Shown piece after piece: positions 1 to 14,009 of a stretch of DNA of 64,000 bases. A model generated the notes under the pieces. It searched no databases and had not been told where the DNA came from. It saw only the letters and a list, made by a program, of their open reading frames with translations. Made by a program: the position numbers and the translations under genes. Each line of letters opens with the position of its first letter. Position 1 is the stretch's first letter. The DNA is from Agelas oroides (lineage: Eukaryota > Porifera > Demospongiae > Agelasida > Agelasidae): positions 2,030,304 through 2,094,303 of the forward strand of contig OX422185.1 of assembly GCA_949130485.1 (NCBI GenBank). The letters are read 5' to 3'.

Positions 1-78
1 TGGATGTGATGTGTACACAATTTTAGGAACCCTTATGTGAACACTATTAGCTCCATAAAAAAAAAATACTATTCTTCT

Positions 79-455
79 ATAGGGGCTTTCCAAAACCCAC
101 CCACTTTTGGGGAGTACCTCTGATTGTCCTGAATTTTAGATATGACTTAGTACTCATTAGGAAGAGACTAAGTTGAAAATTTGAGCTGGATAGCATGTTT
201 AGTTTCTGAGATCTGCACACTCAAAATTTCAGTTTTCCCATACATTTTAATAGCTAGGACCCAATCTGGCCCCAATCTCCATCTAAATATACAGGAAAGT
301 TTCAAACTTGAAGCCTGCATATCCAACGAATGAAACATGGTATAAAGCTGAAATTTGCAAGTCAGTCTGCAGTCATAGAGTACTAACTATGGTAGGTAGA
401 TCAAGATGCTGGGAGAAAATTTAATGGAGGGGGCGTGGTTTTGGAAAGCCCCTAT
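79..455. mobile_element. MITE-like element with 19-bp perfect terminal inverted repeats
   Basis: The sequence ataggggctttccaaaacc at 79-97 recurs as its exact reverse complement at 437-455. The interior is AT-rich and has no coding signal. This fits a short non-autonomous DNA transposon sitting upstream of, or in an intron of, the following gene. The superfamily is not assignable; a TA target site is possible. Confidence 0.6.
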
Positions 456-525
456 TGAGAGACAGCTATCTGAGGGTGTGCTTTTAATGTTTACACATTG
501 AGATGTAGGTTTATATTGTTCATAG

Positions 526-1567
526 GTGGTGTTAGAAGAGACGGTGAAAAGGAGTGTGGAAAATACTAATATTTCGTCAAGTACACCCATAATGCAGCCC
601 AATACACGAGACAGTATCAGTGAAAATGCCCATCCAGACTATACATGCTACCGCTTAGAGAACTATGATAAGGAATCGATAGCTGATGATTGAAGCAAAG
701 TTGGCATCAAACGCTGCACATGTTGAGGCACAGGTGAGCTGGTAACTTGCTACCATGTACTTGCACTGACATGGCTACTAACTCTTCCAGGCTATTGGAT
801 ACTTCATATCCTTACCAACCACTCATCCTCAAAAGCCACCACTTGTTATCATTGTGACGGAACGATGGACCAGAGTCCTCTTTTTCCCATTTGTAGATGG
901 TAACAAAGGTATGGCTATTAGATAGGCAAGTTTTAGCCTGCCTACGCAGCTCGTCATTTCAATAGGTAATGTACTAACTGCAGTGCTTTGATCATAGCCT
1001 GTTCACACAAACTATTGTTTCACTTGTAGATCTGCTAGTCAATGCCTTTGCATTCAACAAGTTTGAACTGTGGAGACAAAGTACAGGAGAGGGGGATCTT
1101 AATCCAAATGGAGAGATTATGAATCCTGTTGTGCTAGACTTACTACTTGTACTAGCGTGTCCAGATGCGAAGCTATTAATGTGTCAGATGCTGCTTCCTG
1201 TTGAATTTTATCCAGTCAAAAAGCAATTTTTAATAGGGGCATTAAAAAAACCACAATCTGCTGAAGAGGTAAGCTCCCCTTTTTTGTATGGTGTTTGATT
1301 GGTTTTGGCTTTTAAGTGTCTGTTTATATGCCAATCATGCATGCAAAGAAACACCAGGAAGAGATACAGAAAATGAGACAGAAATATGAGGAAACGCTAC
1401 AGATGTTAAGGTCTGAAATAGAAGAGCTGAAACAAGGGAAAAAGCAGCAGGTTGGTTGAGTGTGGCTGGGTCCATTGTTGGAACCTTTTTTATGTTGTTT
1501 TGTATTATTTTTCAAACAGCAAAGTAGTAAGCCAGAGCTTGGGGCAGGAGCTTCAGAGGTGCAGTAG
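526..1567 (+). CDS. Unrecognised multi-exon gene (3' part) with possible EAK nuclease-like motif and coiled-coil tail
   Basis: Five exons fit together: about 526-690, 691-733, 791-908, 1030-1268, 1349-1450 and 1520-1567 (TAG), counting the first two as one exon broken by a frame change. The introns after 733, 908, 1268 and 1450 have GT-AG ends and matching phases. The first stretch reads ENAHPDYTCYRLENYDKES and continues as IEAKLASNAAHVEAQ in another frame, so there is an apparent frameshift near 685-695, or an unrecognised tiny intron. Next come a hydrophobic strand with VIIVTERWTRVLFFPF and LLVNAFAFNKFELW, then a Lys/Glu-rich heptad-like coiled coil (1349-1450), then a short tail. The E-x-K triplet followed by an EAQ motif and beta strands recalls PD-(D/E)XK nuclease folds, but this is only inference. 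Upstream exons probably lie outside the window. No function is assigned. Confidence 0.55.
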
Positions 1568-2391
1568 GTTCGTGTTGGATACATTTTGCTATATACAACT
1601 GATCAGGATATTTTTATGTTTGATTCTTATAGGGAGTAAAGAGACAGAAATCATAATCAGACTCACTTTTCAGGGTTATTTGTGTTATATCCTGCATGCC
1701 TCTTCCTGCTGGATTTTATGCAGTCAGAAAACAATCTTTAAAAATGTTGCATAAGAAAGTTATATAGAGTTAATGTACATAGTAGGTGCGTGAAAGTGCA
1801 CTAGTGTGCAAAAGAGGGAACTTGGATCGTGCATGAGAGTATCCTTGGATCAGGTGAGTGCACTGGATGATTAGAGAGTACGAGGAATGCACCTGGATAA
1901 TGAGAGTGCGCCAGGATCCACAACACAGCAGTAGACATGGTAGTTCCCAAGAGTTTCCCAGGCTTGTGCACTCAACATGTGCAAGTAGTGCACCAGCCTT
2001 GGAAACCCACAATGTCCAAGTCTTGGATATGTACATGTGGGCCAGGCCGGCTGACGCAGCAGCGTAGAGCGGCGCTTGCGGCATGCGCCAAGCTGTTACA
2101 TCATCACGTGATTTTTATTTTGCGAGCTCGATCACATGACATGTCATGTACCTGTACTGTGTTGAAAAAATTATGGAGTACTCACTGTCAACACTAAGCC
2201 ACTCTCCCCCTGTGAGTGATGATTGAGACTTCCTACGAGCGACGAAAACTTGACAGAAGACGACGACAAGCGGCTTCATACGACGCTGTAGCACAGGGCC
2301 GCCGAGAGCTCTTGGAATAGTGCTGAAGAGTTTGAACACATATTTCTGACAAGTTGTGTTGGTGGTGGGGAAATGCGTGTTGAATGCAGAC
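1568..2391 (+). promoter_or_regulatory. Intergenic/promoter region of FNIP with CACGTG (CLEAR-like) and M-box motifs
   Basis: This 0.8-kb stretch separates the upstream gene from the FNIP start codon and has no convincing exon. It contains the palindrome TCACGTGA at 2104-2111 and TCACATGA at 2132-2139. The first matches the core of the CLEAR/E-box element bound by MITF/TFE factors; the second matches the M-box. In mammals FLCN and FNIP genes are TFEB/TFE3 targets, so the placement 250-290 bp before the ATG is suggestive. No TATA box is obvious, and the transcription start is not visible from sequence. Confidence 0.4.
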
Positions 2392-5300
2392 ATGTTCAAC
2401 AACGTAGCTAAGTGGTTCGAGAGCATCTCTGGAAAGAAGCTAGCCGGTCCCAAGGATTTGGCGTAAGTTGGCGAATGAAATACATTGATCAATCCTAGCC
2501 CACTTGTTTTTACACACGCCCACTGTGTGGAGTAGGGCTCCCATTGGGTTCTATGATAGTTTTATGAATTGTCTTTGCGTGAAGAGTGTGCAAGTCACAA
2601 GTTCCTGAATGTCTAGATGATGGTTTGAAAGCTTTTTTTTTTTTGACCATAGCAAAATTCACAGTAAATACTACTGCAAGCGTTTCAATCCATGGACTAT
2701 CATCAGTGCAGTAGTATCATCACACTCATGAAGGTTCAGAAGGTTTATGTGAACTCCCCAACTCCCTTGTGGTACAATGTACTTTCTGCAGAAAGCACAC
2801 TGGAATGTTGCCCATGTTCCCAGGCTTCACACGTAGCATTATGAAATGTGTGCATTTATTAGTGTCAGCACTGAACGCTATGTGAGACCTGGGAACGAAG
2901 CAGTTGTGACCACCCTAGCCTCGTTTCCGGACCTTCGTACGTTTTCCGTTTGCAGTCGGAGTTTCTGTACGAATCTCGTACGGCAAGTGGCGAATGCATG
3001 AAGGCCTGTAAACAAGGCTAGTGTTACGACCCCCAACCAAATTACAGGAAACTTTTACTTCATGATAATTTTTAAGCCTAGCTTGCTCGTTCCACCCCAG
3101 CCTTAGGCCTCCATCCCAACTCCTAGTCTCGTGATACATGTAAACTACCTTCCACATGTGATGGAAGTGATACTACATATGGTATTGAGGGGAATGTTAC
3201 TCTCTGCACAAGAGGAGTGAAATCAGGATGATTACATTCCTTGTGTGCATGTATGTCAGTTTGTGACATGTCATAATCTTGTCATGGGACTTACATTTAT
3301 ACTGTTTATGAGTGCAGGTATTTCCATTGTAAAGAAATTTGCACTTCTTACACAAATTTGGATTCTTTACATGTCCAGATTTTGATCATACAGTCAGTGA
3401 TCAAAAGCTGGACAGTGGGACACCTTGGAATGAGGCTACATTGTACATGAATGGTTTAAAGTGGAGCATGAGAATAGCTCATCTTGTCATGTGATGTTAG
3501 TGCCATTGCTGATGGAAGTATATAAGACAGTTCATTGTAATAGTGGATGATTATGAGATGCTCATCTGACAATAGCTGGTTCCAGCATGTGACTTCCTGT
3601 GTGTGTGCAGCGCAGTGAGCTCATTTGGCACTTTCACTGAATGTCAATAAATATGCTTATTCTGTATAGCTGTACTTTAGATACTTTGCACCTGAACCTA
3701 CTATTGTCTGCCAGTGCATTAACATTGATAGAGCTAGACCCAATAAAATGAATCTGCTAGCATCTGCAAGTGAAGGTAGATATACATGTACCAGAGCATG
3801 TGACTTCCTTTGTGTGCGCGTAACACAGTGACCTCATTCGTCACTGTGTTAACATGCATGCAAAGGAAGGTTGGTCACTTCCACTGGAGGTTGAGGAAGG
3901 AATTCAAAGGAACATAACATGTACTTTAGATTGACATGTGCTTTAAACCCGAACCTACTGTTATCTGCAAGCACATCAACATTTGACCCTAGACCCTATA
4001 AGAAATGGCTGTCATGTTCTGCCTGCAGAGTGACCTAGCTCATTCACCACCTCCACTGGGTATATGCGGTTGGTATCATCATAGTTGTTGTGGTTTGTCT
4101 ACATAATGTGCGGTCGTCATTTGTTTTCATTCTTTTGGTCGTTACTGCATTCCATTCGGCACTGATAAAATTGTCTTTTGTCTATATGTCAATATGATAA
4201 CTGTTGCCATAGCAACACAATTTGTACCCCTAATTTTGTAGCCAACTTGGTGTTCCAAGACACTAATACATTCCCTAACCCTAACCATTGTTCCTAAATC
4301 ATGTAGCCATTGTCTCTAAATTAAGAGCTTTGGTTTCTCTTTCAACACCGAAAGTGAGCCTAATTTCTGAGCCACTAGGAGAGGCTATGAGAGGCTTAGT
4401 AACACAGACACGGGTGGTGGGTATCTTAGCTGTACCATATGGTTTGCACACACACTACTCAAGACTGCTTTGTAATGATAATAGGATACCGTGTACACTG
4501 TCAGAAAAATGTAAGCTGATTGGTCAGTAAGTATAGTATCATGTACATGTATTATCGGCAGTTGTGTCTGTGACGCAGTCACATGACCATGTAATAGGAT
4601 TTCTCTGCTGTTGTACGCTTGCAAAGAGTACATTGCACGGCTTCATGTAAATTAGGAATAGCTTCTGTATTGAGAGGCATGTTGTGTTTGTATAGCCTCG
4701 TTCCCAGGCCTTCCAACCGTCCAGTTTTTGAACTGGGAGCATATGGTATGGACATGGGTCAGTGGTGGATTTACAAGAACTGCATGGTGTGTGCACTGGC
4801 AGGCTGATTTGCTCTGAGCTTGATCATCCTAGTTGGTGCAACCGACCATACCCAACTTTCAGGAGGGAATCAGCTTGCAGTTATAGTTATATACACCTCT
4901 GTGACACTCACCTGCCTACCACAATTGAGGCACACCAATTAAGCTGTGGAAGAAAATTCCTAAACTGGATCAAGGGTTCACAAATTGAGCAAAAGTTAAC
5001 GATATAGGAATATTTTCTGTATTGAGAGGTTAATTATTGTGTCCTAGCTAGCTAACCATTTTGGCTTGTTTCATGAGTCGGTCTACACTTGCAAAGTTTA
5101 GATTGCTTCTTGCAGCTTTTGGGGCTTCCACGAAATTTTATTTTCATAGTAATTTCAACGTACAGTTTTATAATGGTTTATAGTCACCAGTGTCTGTCTG
5201 TGGTACACACAAACCCTACTCTATCATCAGTACTGTAATATAGTAGAACCGCATGACAGTGCCATAAAATCATCTGATTTGTGCTGTGTTACGCTGGCAG

Positions 5301-8300
5301 AGAGTGTTATATGTCTTCATGTAATTTAAGAATATTGACTGATTACCTAGCTATCCCACTATTTGCAGTATCACATTTTGTGTTAGTACTGTATGTTAGC
5401 TACCTCTGTCATGTGATTGGTCAGAACACATGAACATGTGATGTAAACAGTGAATATCTATAAGCTGCTGACATGAATATTTTAATCACTTGCCATGAAT
5501 TTAAACAGGTGACCGTTACTATGGTGATGCCGCCAAATTTGTGACTAGCCAACTCAAGTGTTGAAGCCATTCATAGCCTGCAATGTATACACATACCACA
5601 GTCATTAGTTCTCTTGTACGGCCATGTTTATACAAACACTGGTATTTAGCTGGTGGTCATGTGATGGGCGAAGTGCCTGATTCACAACATGTGATTCCTC
5701 CTAGTAGCAATCATCGCGCACAAAATGTTGTGTGTGCCTCACGAGTTGCATTGTAATGTTATTTATTTCGAAAACTTGTCTCCAACGAAATGATAGCCTC
5801 TGATATGAATAGCTAGCATACGCTGGTCATCATGTGATACATAAAGTGCACTGTGTACGTCATGTAACTTGCACATAGCTGACTGGAATGTAATGACTCG
5901 GCAGACATAACCCAGACAAACGTCTTGTAGCAGCATTTTGCACTACTGTGCGTGAACTCATGTGAATGTATAGAGTCAGTGGGGAAGCCTTGCATACCAT
6001 GCGAGAATCTGTACTACAAGTCATGTGTGCTACACTTGAATGAGCAGTGAAACCCAAGGATCTTATGGTGAAGTTATTATCACCATAGTATCAAGCTATA
6101 ATGGAAAAAATGTCCGTTGTTTGTTGCCGTTGGGATTCCTGTACTCTAACAATACAGACAGCAACCAATTGATGATACTTTCCGGTATATACATATACAG
6201 GAAAGTGTCACCAATTGGTTGCCGTCTGTACTGTTACGTGATGTTGTTATTTACATGTACATATAAGTGCAAATAGGACCTCGTGCTTGTTTGGTGCAAT
6301 GTCATTACAAACCCCCCTGTTTACCTTTTGTAACGTGTGAACAGTAAAATGGAGATGATATATCTTGTTTGTGATATCACAATATTCCAGTTAAGGCAGC
6401 AGTAACAAGTTAATAACAACCAGATAGACACATATGTAGTCAGGTGGTTTGTAATTATGTACAACAGACCAATCAGATTGTGGTTTTTCATTTAGCTACA
6501 ACACTCCCTTAAGCCTTGATGTTCTTCCACTCCCCTTCTCACGGTACATTTCCCCTTCTCACGGTACATTTCCCCCTCTCACGGTACATTTCCCACCAGT
6601 ACCTAGATGGAATGGCATTTTGGCCTAAACTGACATGTACTATAGTGTTAATGTTGTGAAGTGTAGTAATTAGCACTGAAGTGAGTGGGGGGGTTACCAC
6701 ACTGTGATAAATGAACGATATTCATTGCACCATGTGGTGGTGTACAAGCCACTACACCTGTCTAGTTGGTTGTGTGCAATGTCTTTTGCCTGTTTTGTGC
6801 TTGTGAATGCTGACCGGTGAAGAGGGAGGGACTGGGAATGAGATCATATTCTGGGGTACACTAGCACTCACCTGACAGTCACCCTGACTTGTAAACTCGT
6901 TTTATCGTCTTCTGTTTTGAACAAGCTCATGTTCAGGTCAGTCTAGCATGTGACACAACTTGTGTGCATACATGAGTTCTTCAGTGGTTGACTTGTCTTT
7001 TGAACAAACTCATTTGCTCACAATGTCACTGAGGTCACCACAGCACATGACACACTTTGTGTGCACATGGGTTGTTGATAGGCTGTATTCATGCTGTATA
7101 GTCGTTGACTTGTCTTTGAACAAACTCATGCAGCACTCGTGGTAATGCCCTCTCTGCTGCACTTCACCTTCATCCTGTGCGTTGTGCTTGAGATGACTTG
7201 ATTTAGTTCAGCAGTTTATGTCATCTTCTTGCCAGAAATTGTTCATAGAACAGCTGTTCTGGTATAGCCTGTCACCCCTCGATAACAGTATTCATTACAC
7301 CCACCGGAAGCTAATCGTGCACATTTTAATTGAAACTAGTACTTCGATGAGGTGGAAGTTGAACGTAGCGTAGTGTGTCGTGCTACTGCAATTGAATGGG
7401 CCGTGTTTGTCGCGACCGATCTCGAGAAGTATACAAGCTACGAAGATGCGATATATAGCTAAATGAAAGCTCTAACTTCGCTACAGATTTCAAAGGAAGC
7501 AGAACTGTAACATCCAAGTTACAGGCACCAGAACAGACCGAAGGTAGAAACTTCCGATATAAAAAGTTCGGGTTTTTCTCCAAGCTTGTTCAGTCTTTAG
7601 TGGTAAGCTTCAAAACTACAGCGAAGCTAGGCAAAGCCTAAGGCTCTCCAATGTTTTTTACCAGAAGTCTGTAACTGGCGATATAACACGGAGTATACAA
7701 CATGTCGTCTAGGCCGCTTCCGGAATTCCTGTGTGGTCATTCACGTAATATTGCAATAATTTGCTACGGTCGGTAAAGAGTTAATCTTGTGGCAAATGCT
7801 CACCACGTGTTTGATTAACATTGTACAGCAATGGTTTACTGACGACCATGTGACAGACACGCATGTAGATATTAGTATTGTGTTGTGTTAATAACATTTT
7901 CTCTAATGACCATGTGAGGCTACAAGCTGCAGTGTTGTTAACACTGTTAGATGACACACTTACATCCCATGTGTGAAGTAGCTCATGTGACATGCAACTC
8001 GTGTCAGCGTACATTCATAGCACAATTCACACCTACTTAAATCACATGGCTTAATTAACTGTTTTGAAATGTGGAAAGCCGATCTAGTGTCCTGAGCAGT
8101 ATTTCTTGTCACATGGAGCAGTGTGGTGCTGCACATACAGTGTACAGCGTACAAATATGTCCTAATTGCATTTAAAACCTCAGACGCTACAGGGCATATA
8201 TTTTGTCCCAAGCCCGTATAGTTAGTAAATATTTATTTTTACAATTTAAAAACGAACCATTAAGGTGCTGTATCGCTGAACTTTTGTGAAGGCTCACACG

Positions 8301-11300
8301 CTCTTCATGAATGTCCGATATATCTACATGTGTGTGGTGTAAACGAACCCTGCCGGTAATCCAAGCTCAGTGATACGCTGCTAACCTTCAATTTTCACAC
8401 CGGACTGCAAGATGCATGCATAAAAACGTATATTCCTTGTTTTGGTTGTTTGGGCTTTCATAGGTCAGCCATAACAATTTTGTATCACCATGGCAATGTA
8501 AGCAATGTTTACTAATTCTTACCATTCCTTTATGTCAAGGGTTTTCACATGTACACGATCATGTGACAACTTGGCGTGACAAGCTGCTGTAAACATCACA
8601 TGATCATGCAGGGTTGCACAAGAAACTTTATGGGGGAGCCTCCCTCCCTCCCTCCCCTTCTAAAGATTCTTAGTTGATATCCTGTGTTCCCAGTCCTTGG
8701 GTCCCTTCTGTACGGCAACCGATGAAGACTCAAGACTTCCATGTTACGTACATAACCTTTATGCCAAAGGTCTTCACGTGATCATGATCATGTGACAGCT
8801 TGACATGACAAGATACGGTAATTTACTAAACATCATATGTTCGTAAAGGATACAGAAAAACTTGACCATTCACCTCTACATCTAATTCCCTCCTCTCCTC
8901 TCCTAGTGGTTTAGGCTCCCCTGCACAATTGAGACTAATCGACTCATTGTTTCAGGCTGTTGGTGTGTGTGAGTAACCCTGACGTTTGGGGTCACCTGCT
9001 AATCGACTCATTGTTTTAGCCCTGTTGGTGGTGTTGATATGTGTGTGAGTAACCCTGACGTTTGGGGTCACCTGCTAATCGACTCATTGTTTTAGCCCTG
9101 TTGGTGCTGTTGATATGTGTGTAATTAACCCTGACATTTGGGGTCACCTGCTAATCGACTCATTGTTTTAGCCCTGTTGGTGGTGTTGATATGTGTGTGA
9201 GTAACCCTGACGTTTGGGGTCCCCTGCACAAGTAAGATACATGTACAATATAAGTGTTTCTTCCTGTCTAGTCTGCCCTCACACACGTACTGCACGTGCT
9301 AGTGTACTCAGGTGACTGTAAACATTTCACAGCTGTCCACAGTTATCAAGTGTGTGTGTACCCAGATGTCTAGTGTGTACATGTGTTTGTATATCAGTCA
9401 CATGATGCGAGTTGTAGAGCCATTTCACTCACTTCAAAGAATGTTTCTAAACTACGAACCAACGCAGCCAACAACGGTAATCCTCATAGTTGTGAATTAC
9501 ATTTAATTACATTTATACTGAACATTACTAGGAATACACAGGCACCTACCTCACATTGGCGGTCACGAGCAACCGTAGTCACGAGTTGCAGGTTGTCTAA
9601 GTATATGCTAACAACAATGCTAACAACATGAGATTGTGTGGCATGCAACTGATGATGGTCTGGGAACGAGACTATTGGAATGCCGTACATGCATTATAAT
9701 GTTAGTGTTACTTGTATGTGACAGTCCCGTTAAGGGCGGGGCCCACACACACTTTGTAGACTCATTACATATTCATGCATCTACGAAGCACATATGAGTC
9801 CCGCCCTTAATGGAAGTTCAGCGATACGGCACTTTGAACGCAGCGATGCGATCAAAATATGCGATGGTATAACCTTCGGTTTCTACACGGGACTGTCACA
9901 TATATATGCATGCTGGGAGCTTATGAACATTCGTGGTGCTCATAAGCTCCTTGTACTAAGGTGCTTAGCAACAAAACATGTGCATTGATTTTTTGGCTCC
10001 ATAGTGGAGCTGCTCACTCTCTCAACCATCCTGCGTTCATTGCTTGATCATTGGTGAGCCAGTTTGTGCCAGTGTGTGACTGCGCCGCCTGTCTTCACAG
10101 TCTGTCATTGTCTAGTTTGGCTATCTCTATCAGTCTACAGGCACCTGTTAATAGTACAGTCAGTCACATGATGCCTAGCTTTAATTTGCTGAGCCCAGTT
10201 ACAAAGCATCTAAATTAATCACCACTCAACGTTATCACAATGTTTGTACAAGAGCTGACATAGTCATCATGAACTGTACGCACTCGTACATTCACCGCCC
10301 ACTGCTTTCACCACTGTCATAGTTTACATGTCACCACACGTTGTGTCCCAGAGTCTGTCCTTCACAGTCTGTCATTGTCTAGTTTGGCAATCTTGATCAG
10401 TCTACACACACCTGTGTCGGACCTCCTCTGCATGCACCTGTTATTAGTTACAGTGAGTCACATGATAGCTTCACTTACCCCAGTTCAAAGACAACTCACC
10501 TCTCAGGTTATCACAATGTTTGTACAAGAGCTGACATAGTGCCCTTGTCATCATGACCCATACCCACTGGGTACATACATATACCGCCCACTGCTTTCAC
10601 CACTGTCATATATGTGGCAGTCCCGTGTAGAAATCGAAGGTTATTCCGTCGCATATTTCGATCGCATCGCTGCGTTCAAAGCGCCGTATCGCTGAACTTC
10701 CGTTAAGGGCGAGGCTCATACTTGCTTCGTAGATGCATGAATACCTAATGAGTTTACGAAGCGCGTATGAGTGCCGCCCTTCACGGAAGTTCAGCGATAC
10801 GGCGCTTTGAACGCAGTGATGCAATCGAAATACGCGACGGAATAACCTTCGATTTCTACACGGGACTGCCACATATAGTTTACATGTCAGCACTTTGTGT
10901 CCCAGGGTCTGGTCACACTAGTGGTAGCAGCCCTGTGCACATGATCTGTTGTTGAGAATACCTGTTTTAGCGTGCCCTTAGAGGTAGTTTGCACTTATCT
11001 TCAAAACATGGTGGACAAAAGGTGGACACATGGTACGTTCAGAGTGACACAAGTGTGAACACAACTCAGCATGATCCCACCTGAAAGTCATTACAGCTAA
11101 GAAGTGTCGTATAACATGGACTCTACCTATATAAGACACACAGCAGGAAATGAACGGTACCATTTACATGGGGACATTATAAGCAGATATTTAATTTACT
11201 ATTCAGGACTGCCACATATGTCCTACGGTTGTTATGCTAACATACACAGTGTCCATGTACATATAGGCTGTAGCAAAACATGAGATCTTACATACTTAGG

Positions 11301-13978
11301 GCATGTTGCTATGGTAACAAGTTGCTATGAAACATTGTGTACATGGTTACCTATCATGTGAGTACATTCACAAGTCATGTGTTAATTCCTATCAATACCA
11401 TTCCAATGGGGTCATACAGCACCAGTGTCCACATGTGTAGTTGTGTAACATACTGCACACGTGTACTGAGCATGCAGAGTGTTGGCTAAGAGTATTCATG
11501 AGTCATGTGTTGGCAGTGATATTAGTGTCACATGATGGGTGACCTCAACTGCTTTGTGTGTGTGTGTGTGTGTGTGAGGAATACTTATAAAATAGGCAGG
11601 TCAGTTTCCTCTTCCTCTCTCCTACCTCCCCTCCCTCTCTCTTCCTTTTTGCTGCCTAGTAAGTCCTCTCTACCCTAGGAAATCACTCATACCAACCCAA
11701 ATAATAATAATATTTAGCATTCAAGCAAAGTAAGCTGCTTTGCATTCTAAACATTTTCACTAATCCAAACATTTCAGCTATCGAAACACGCCCCAGTGTG
11801 TTTGGATAATTGACTTCCTAATCTACTACAGTAGGAAGTCACTTATCCAAATTCTAGTTATCCAGTCTTCACTATCCGAACACCAAAATTGTGACGTTTG
11901 TAGATATTTTGCTGTGCATTAAATGGAAAATTCTTTGTATACAAATAGTATATGTCCAGTTGTCTGAACACCCTTTGATCGTAGTGAAACCCTCTCCCTC
12001 TCTCCCTCTCTCTCTCTCCCTCTCTCTCCCTCCCTCTCTCTCTCTCCCTCTCTCTCTCTCCCTCTCTCTCTCTCTCCCTCTCTCTACCTCTCTCTCTTTT
12101 CCTCTCTCTCCCTCTCCCTCCCTCTCTCCTCAAGTCAGTATGTTACAATACTACATGTATGTTGGTCAAGGTGACATGCACACATGTACAGTGTGTATGA
12201 CCTCAAACACAGCCGCCCACTCACCAACACTAACAGTATACATGTACTTTGTGGCTTTGTAAAGGTCAGTCATCACACGTGGCGTGTACATGTGTACACA
12301 ACCACAAACTAATTATAACCTGCAACGCTGTTGTGTGTTCTTACATGGCACATGTGTTCATGAACAGTGGCTTCTCAGTTGACTCTTGCATAAATGAAGA
12401 AGGATAAATCTGTTACCAACTTGAGTTCGGAAAAACTTTGCCAATGCTTCGACTGAATGGTCCAGTCTTTTTACCTTGAAACTTTGGCAACATTTTTCCA
12501 AACTCAAGTTGGTAACCTTCCCCTTCATTTGTGTGTACACCTAGGTATGTAGATGACATGGTGTCATTCACGTGATGAAATGGACCAGGCCTTCCTTCTC
12601 TGTTATTACATGTAAACAATCGAAAGGGGCCTGGTTACACTTGCAAACTTTCTCGTATGTGCTGTCTCAGTGGGAAGGCCTGGGTACAAGGGTTACCATA
12701 TACACAGTGTACTACACTGGTACTATGATTTACACACAACTTTGTTGCACGTTCTTATATCATAAGATCTTGTGACTGTGTGTGTGTGTGTACAGTTTAC
12801 ACATCGTTACTATCTTGTGACCGTGTGTGATTGTATACTGCAGTTATCACAAGCGTTGCTACTGTGTGTGTGGTTGTGTACACATAAGGCAAGGTTGACG
12901 CTAGGGTCAGTCACATGGGGTAGGAAGTGACAACTTCTAACATGTGACCAAACTTTAACGTTTGATCGTACGATACCAACTTGTGCTACAAGCAATATAC
13001 ACATTTTACAGCGCAGATTATGCATCTCTAGTTCTGTACACGTGTGTTTGCAGTCTTGGGTAGAAATTGGATATTGTTATTAATATTGTGTTACTGCGAA
13101 GTGCTGTAGCTCAAGGCGGGATGAATGTATATACATGTACATGTACATTGTAAATGCATGCATATAAATACCGGACACTTTTATGCAACACATATCAATC
13201 CCACTTTAGCAGAAGGTTTGTGCTACAGTGCTTTCAATGTGGTAACACGATTGAAATATGTGACCGAATGATCTTTGATTTCCACCTGGACTGTTACACA
13301 CGTGCATGTGTGTAGTAGCTAGTACACTGAGTTTTATCAGTCCTAGTGTACTAGCTACTACAGAACACATGCACGTACATGTACACTGATAAAACTCAGA
13401 GCAATTGTGTGCATCTGTATTAATCTGTTTGCTGTACTGTTCCTCCCTCTCCCTCCTTCTCTTCTTACCCTCCCCTCCACCTCTGTTCTGCCACAGGGCA
13501 CAGGAGCGTCATGCCCATGAGTTGCTTCACCCGGGCAGCCCGACTCTTCCTGACCTACAGCCGTCACGTGTTCGTATGGTTGTGTTCAGAGATGACAGAG
13601 GAGTGAAAGTGCCACTGTTTGACTCACAAGTTCACTGCGATCAGGAGGGAGAGAAGGTAAGCTGAAAGAAGAGGGAGAGAAGGAGGGAGGGAGGGAGGGA
13701 GAGAGAAAAGAAGGAATGTAGGGAAATAGGGGAGAGGGAACTTAAGTTGTAAGCACGATCATAGTTGAAATTTCTCATCTGTATCCCCTTTTCCCTCACC
13801 ACACTCTCACACTGTACCAGGAGCCTACAACGACACGGTCGCTCTGTGACCTACGTAGCAGTGAAAGACTGGAGCAGTCCACCAACAGTTGCGGATGTCC
13901 TGAAACGTGTTCCACTGGCTGGCGACCGGGAAGAAAAAGACCACCACTAACACGAAGACCTGTGAGTGTGTGGTGTGT

Positions 13979-14009
<31 letters not shown>

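Larger units (their letters stand above)
2463..13496 (+). other. FNIP intron 1 (11 kb), repeat-rich, no further exon recognised
   Basis: The donor GTAAGT follows codon 23 of the N-terminal exon, and the acceptor ccacag precedes exon 2 in the right phase. The intron holds decayed inverted-repeat elements, short tandem arrays and microsatellites (listed separately). It also has an unusually high density of CATGTGA/TCACATG octamer-like motifs. Open frames in it are short, lack splice context, and are judged noise. Confidence 0.75.
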
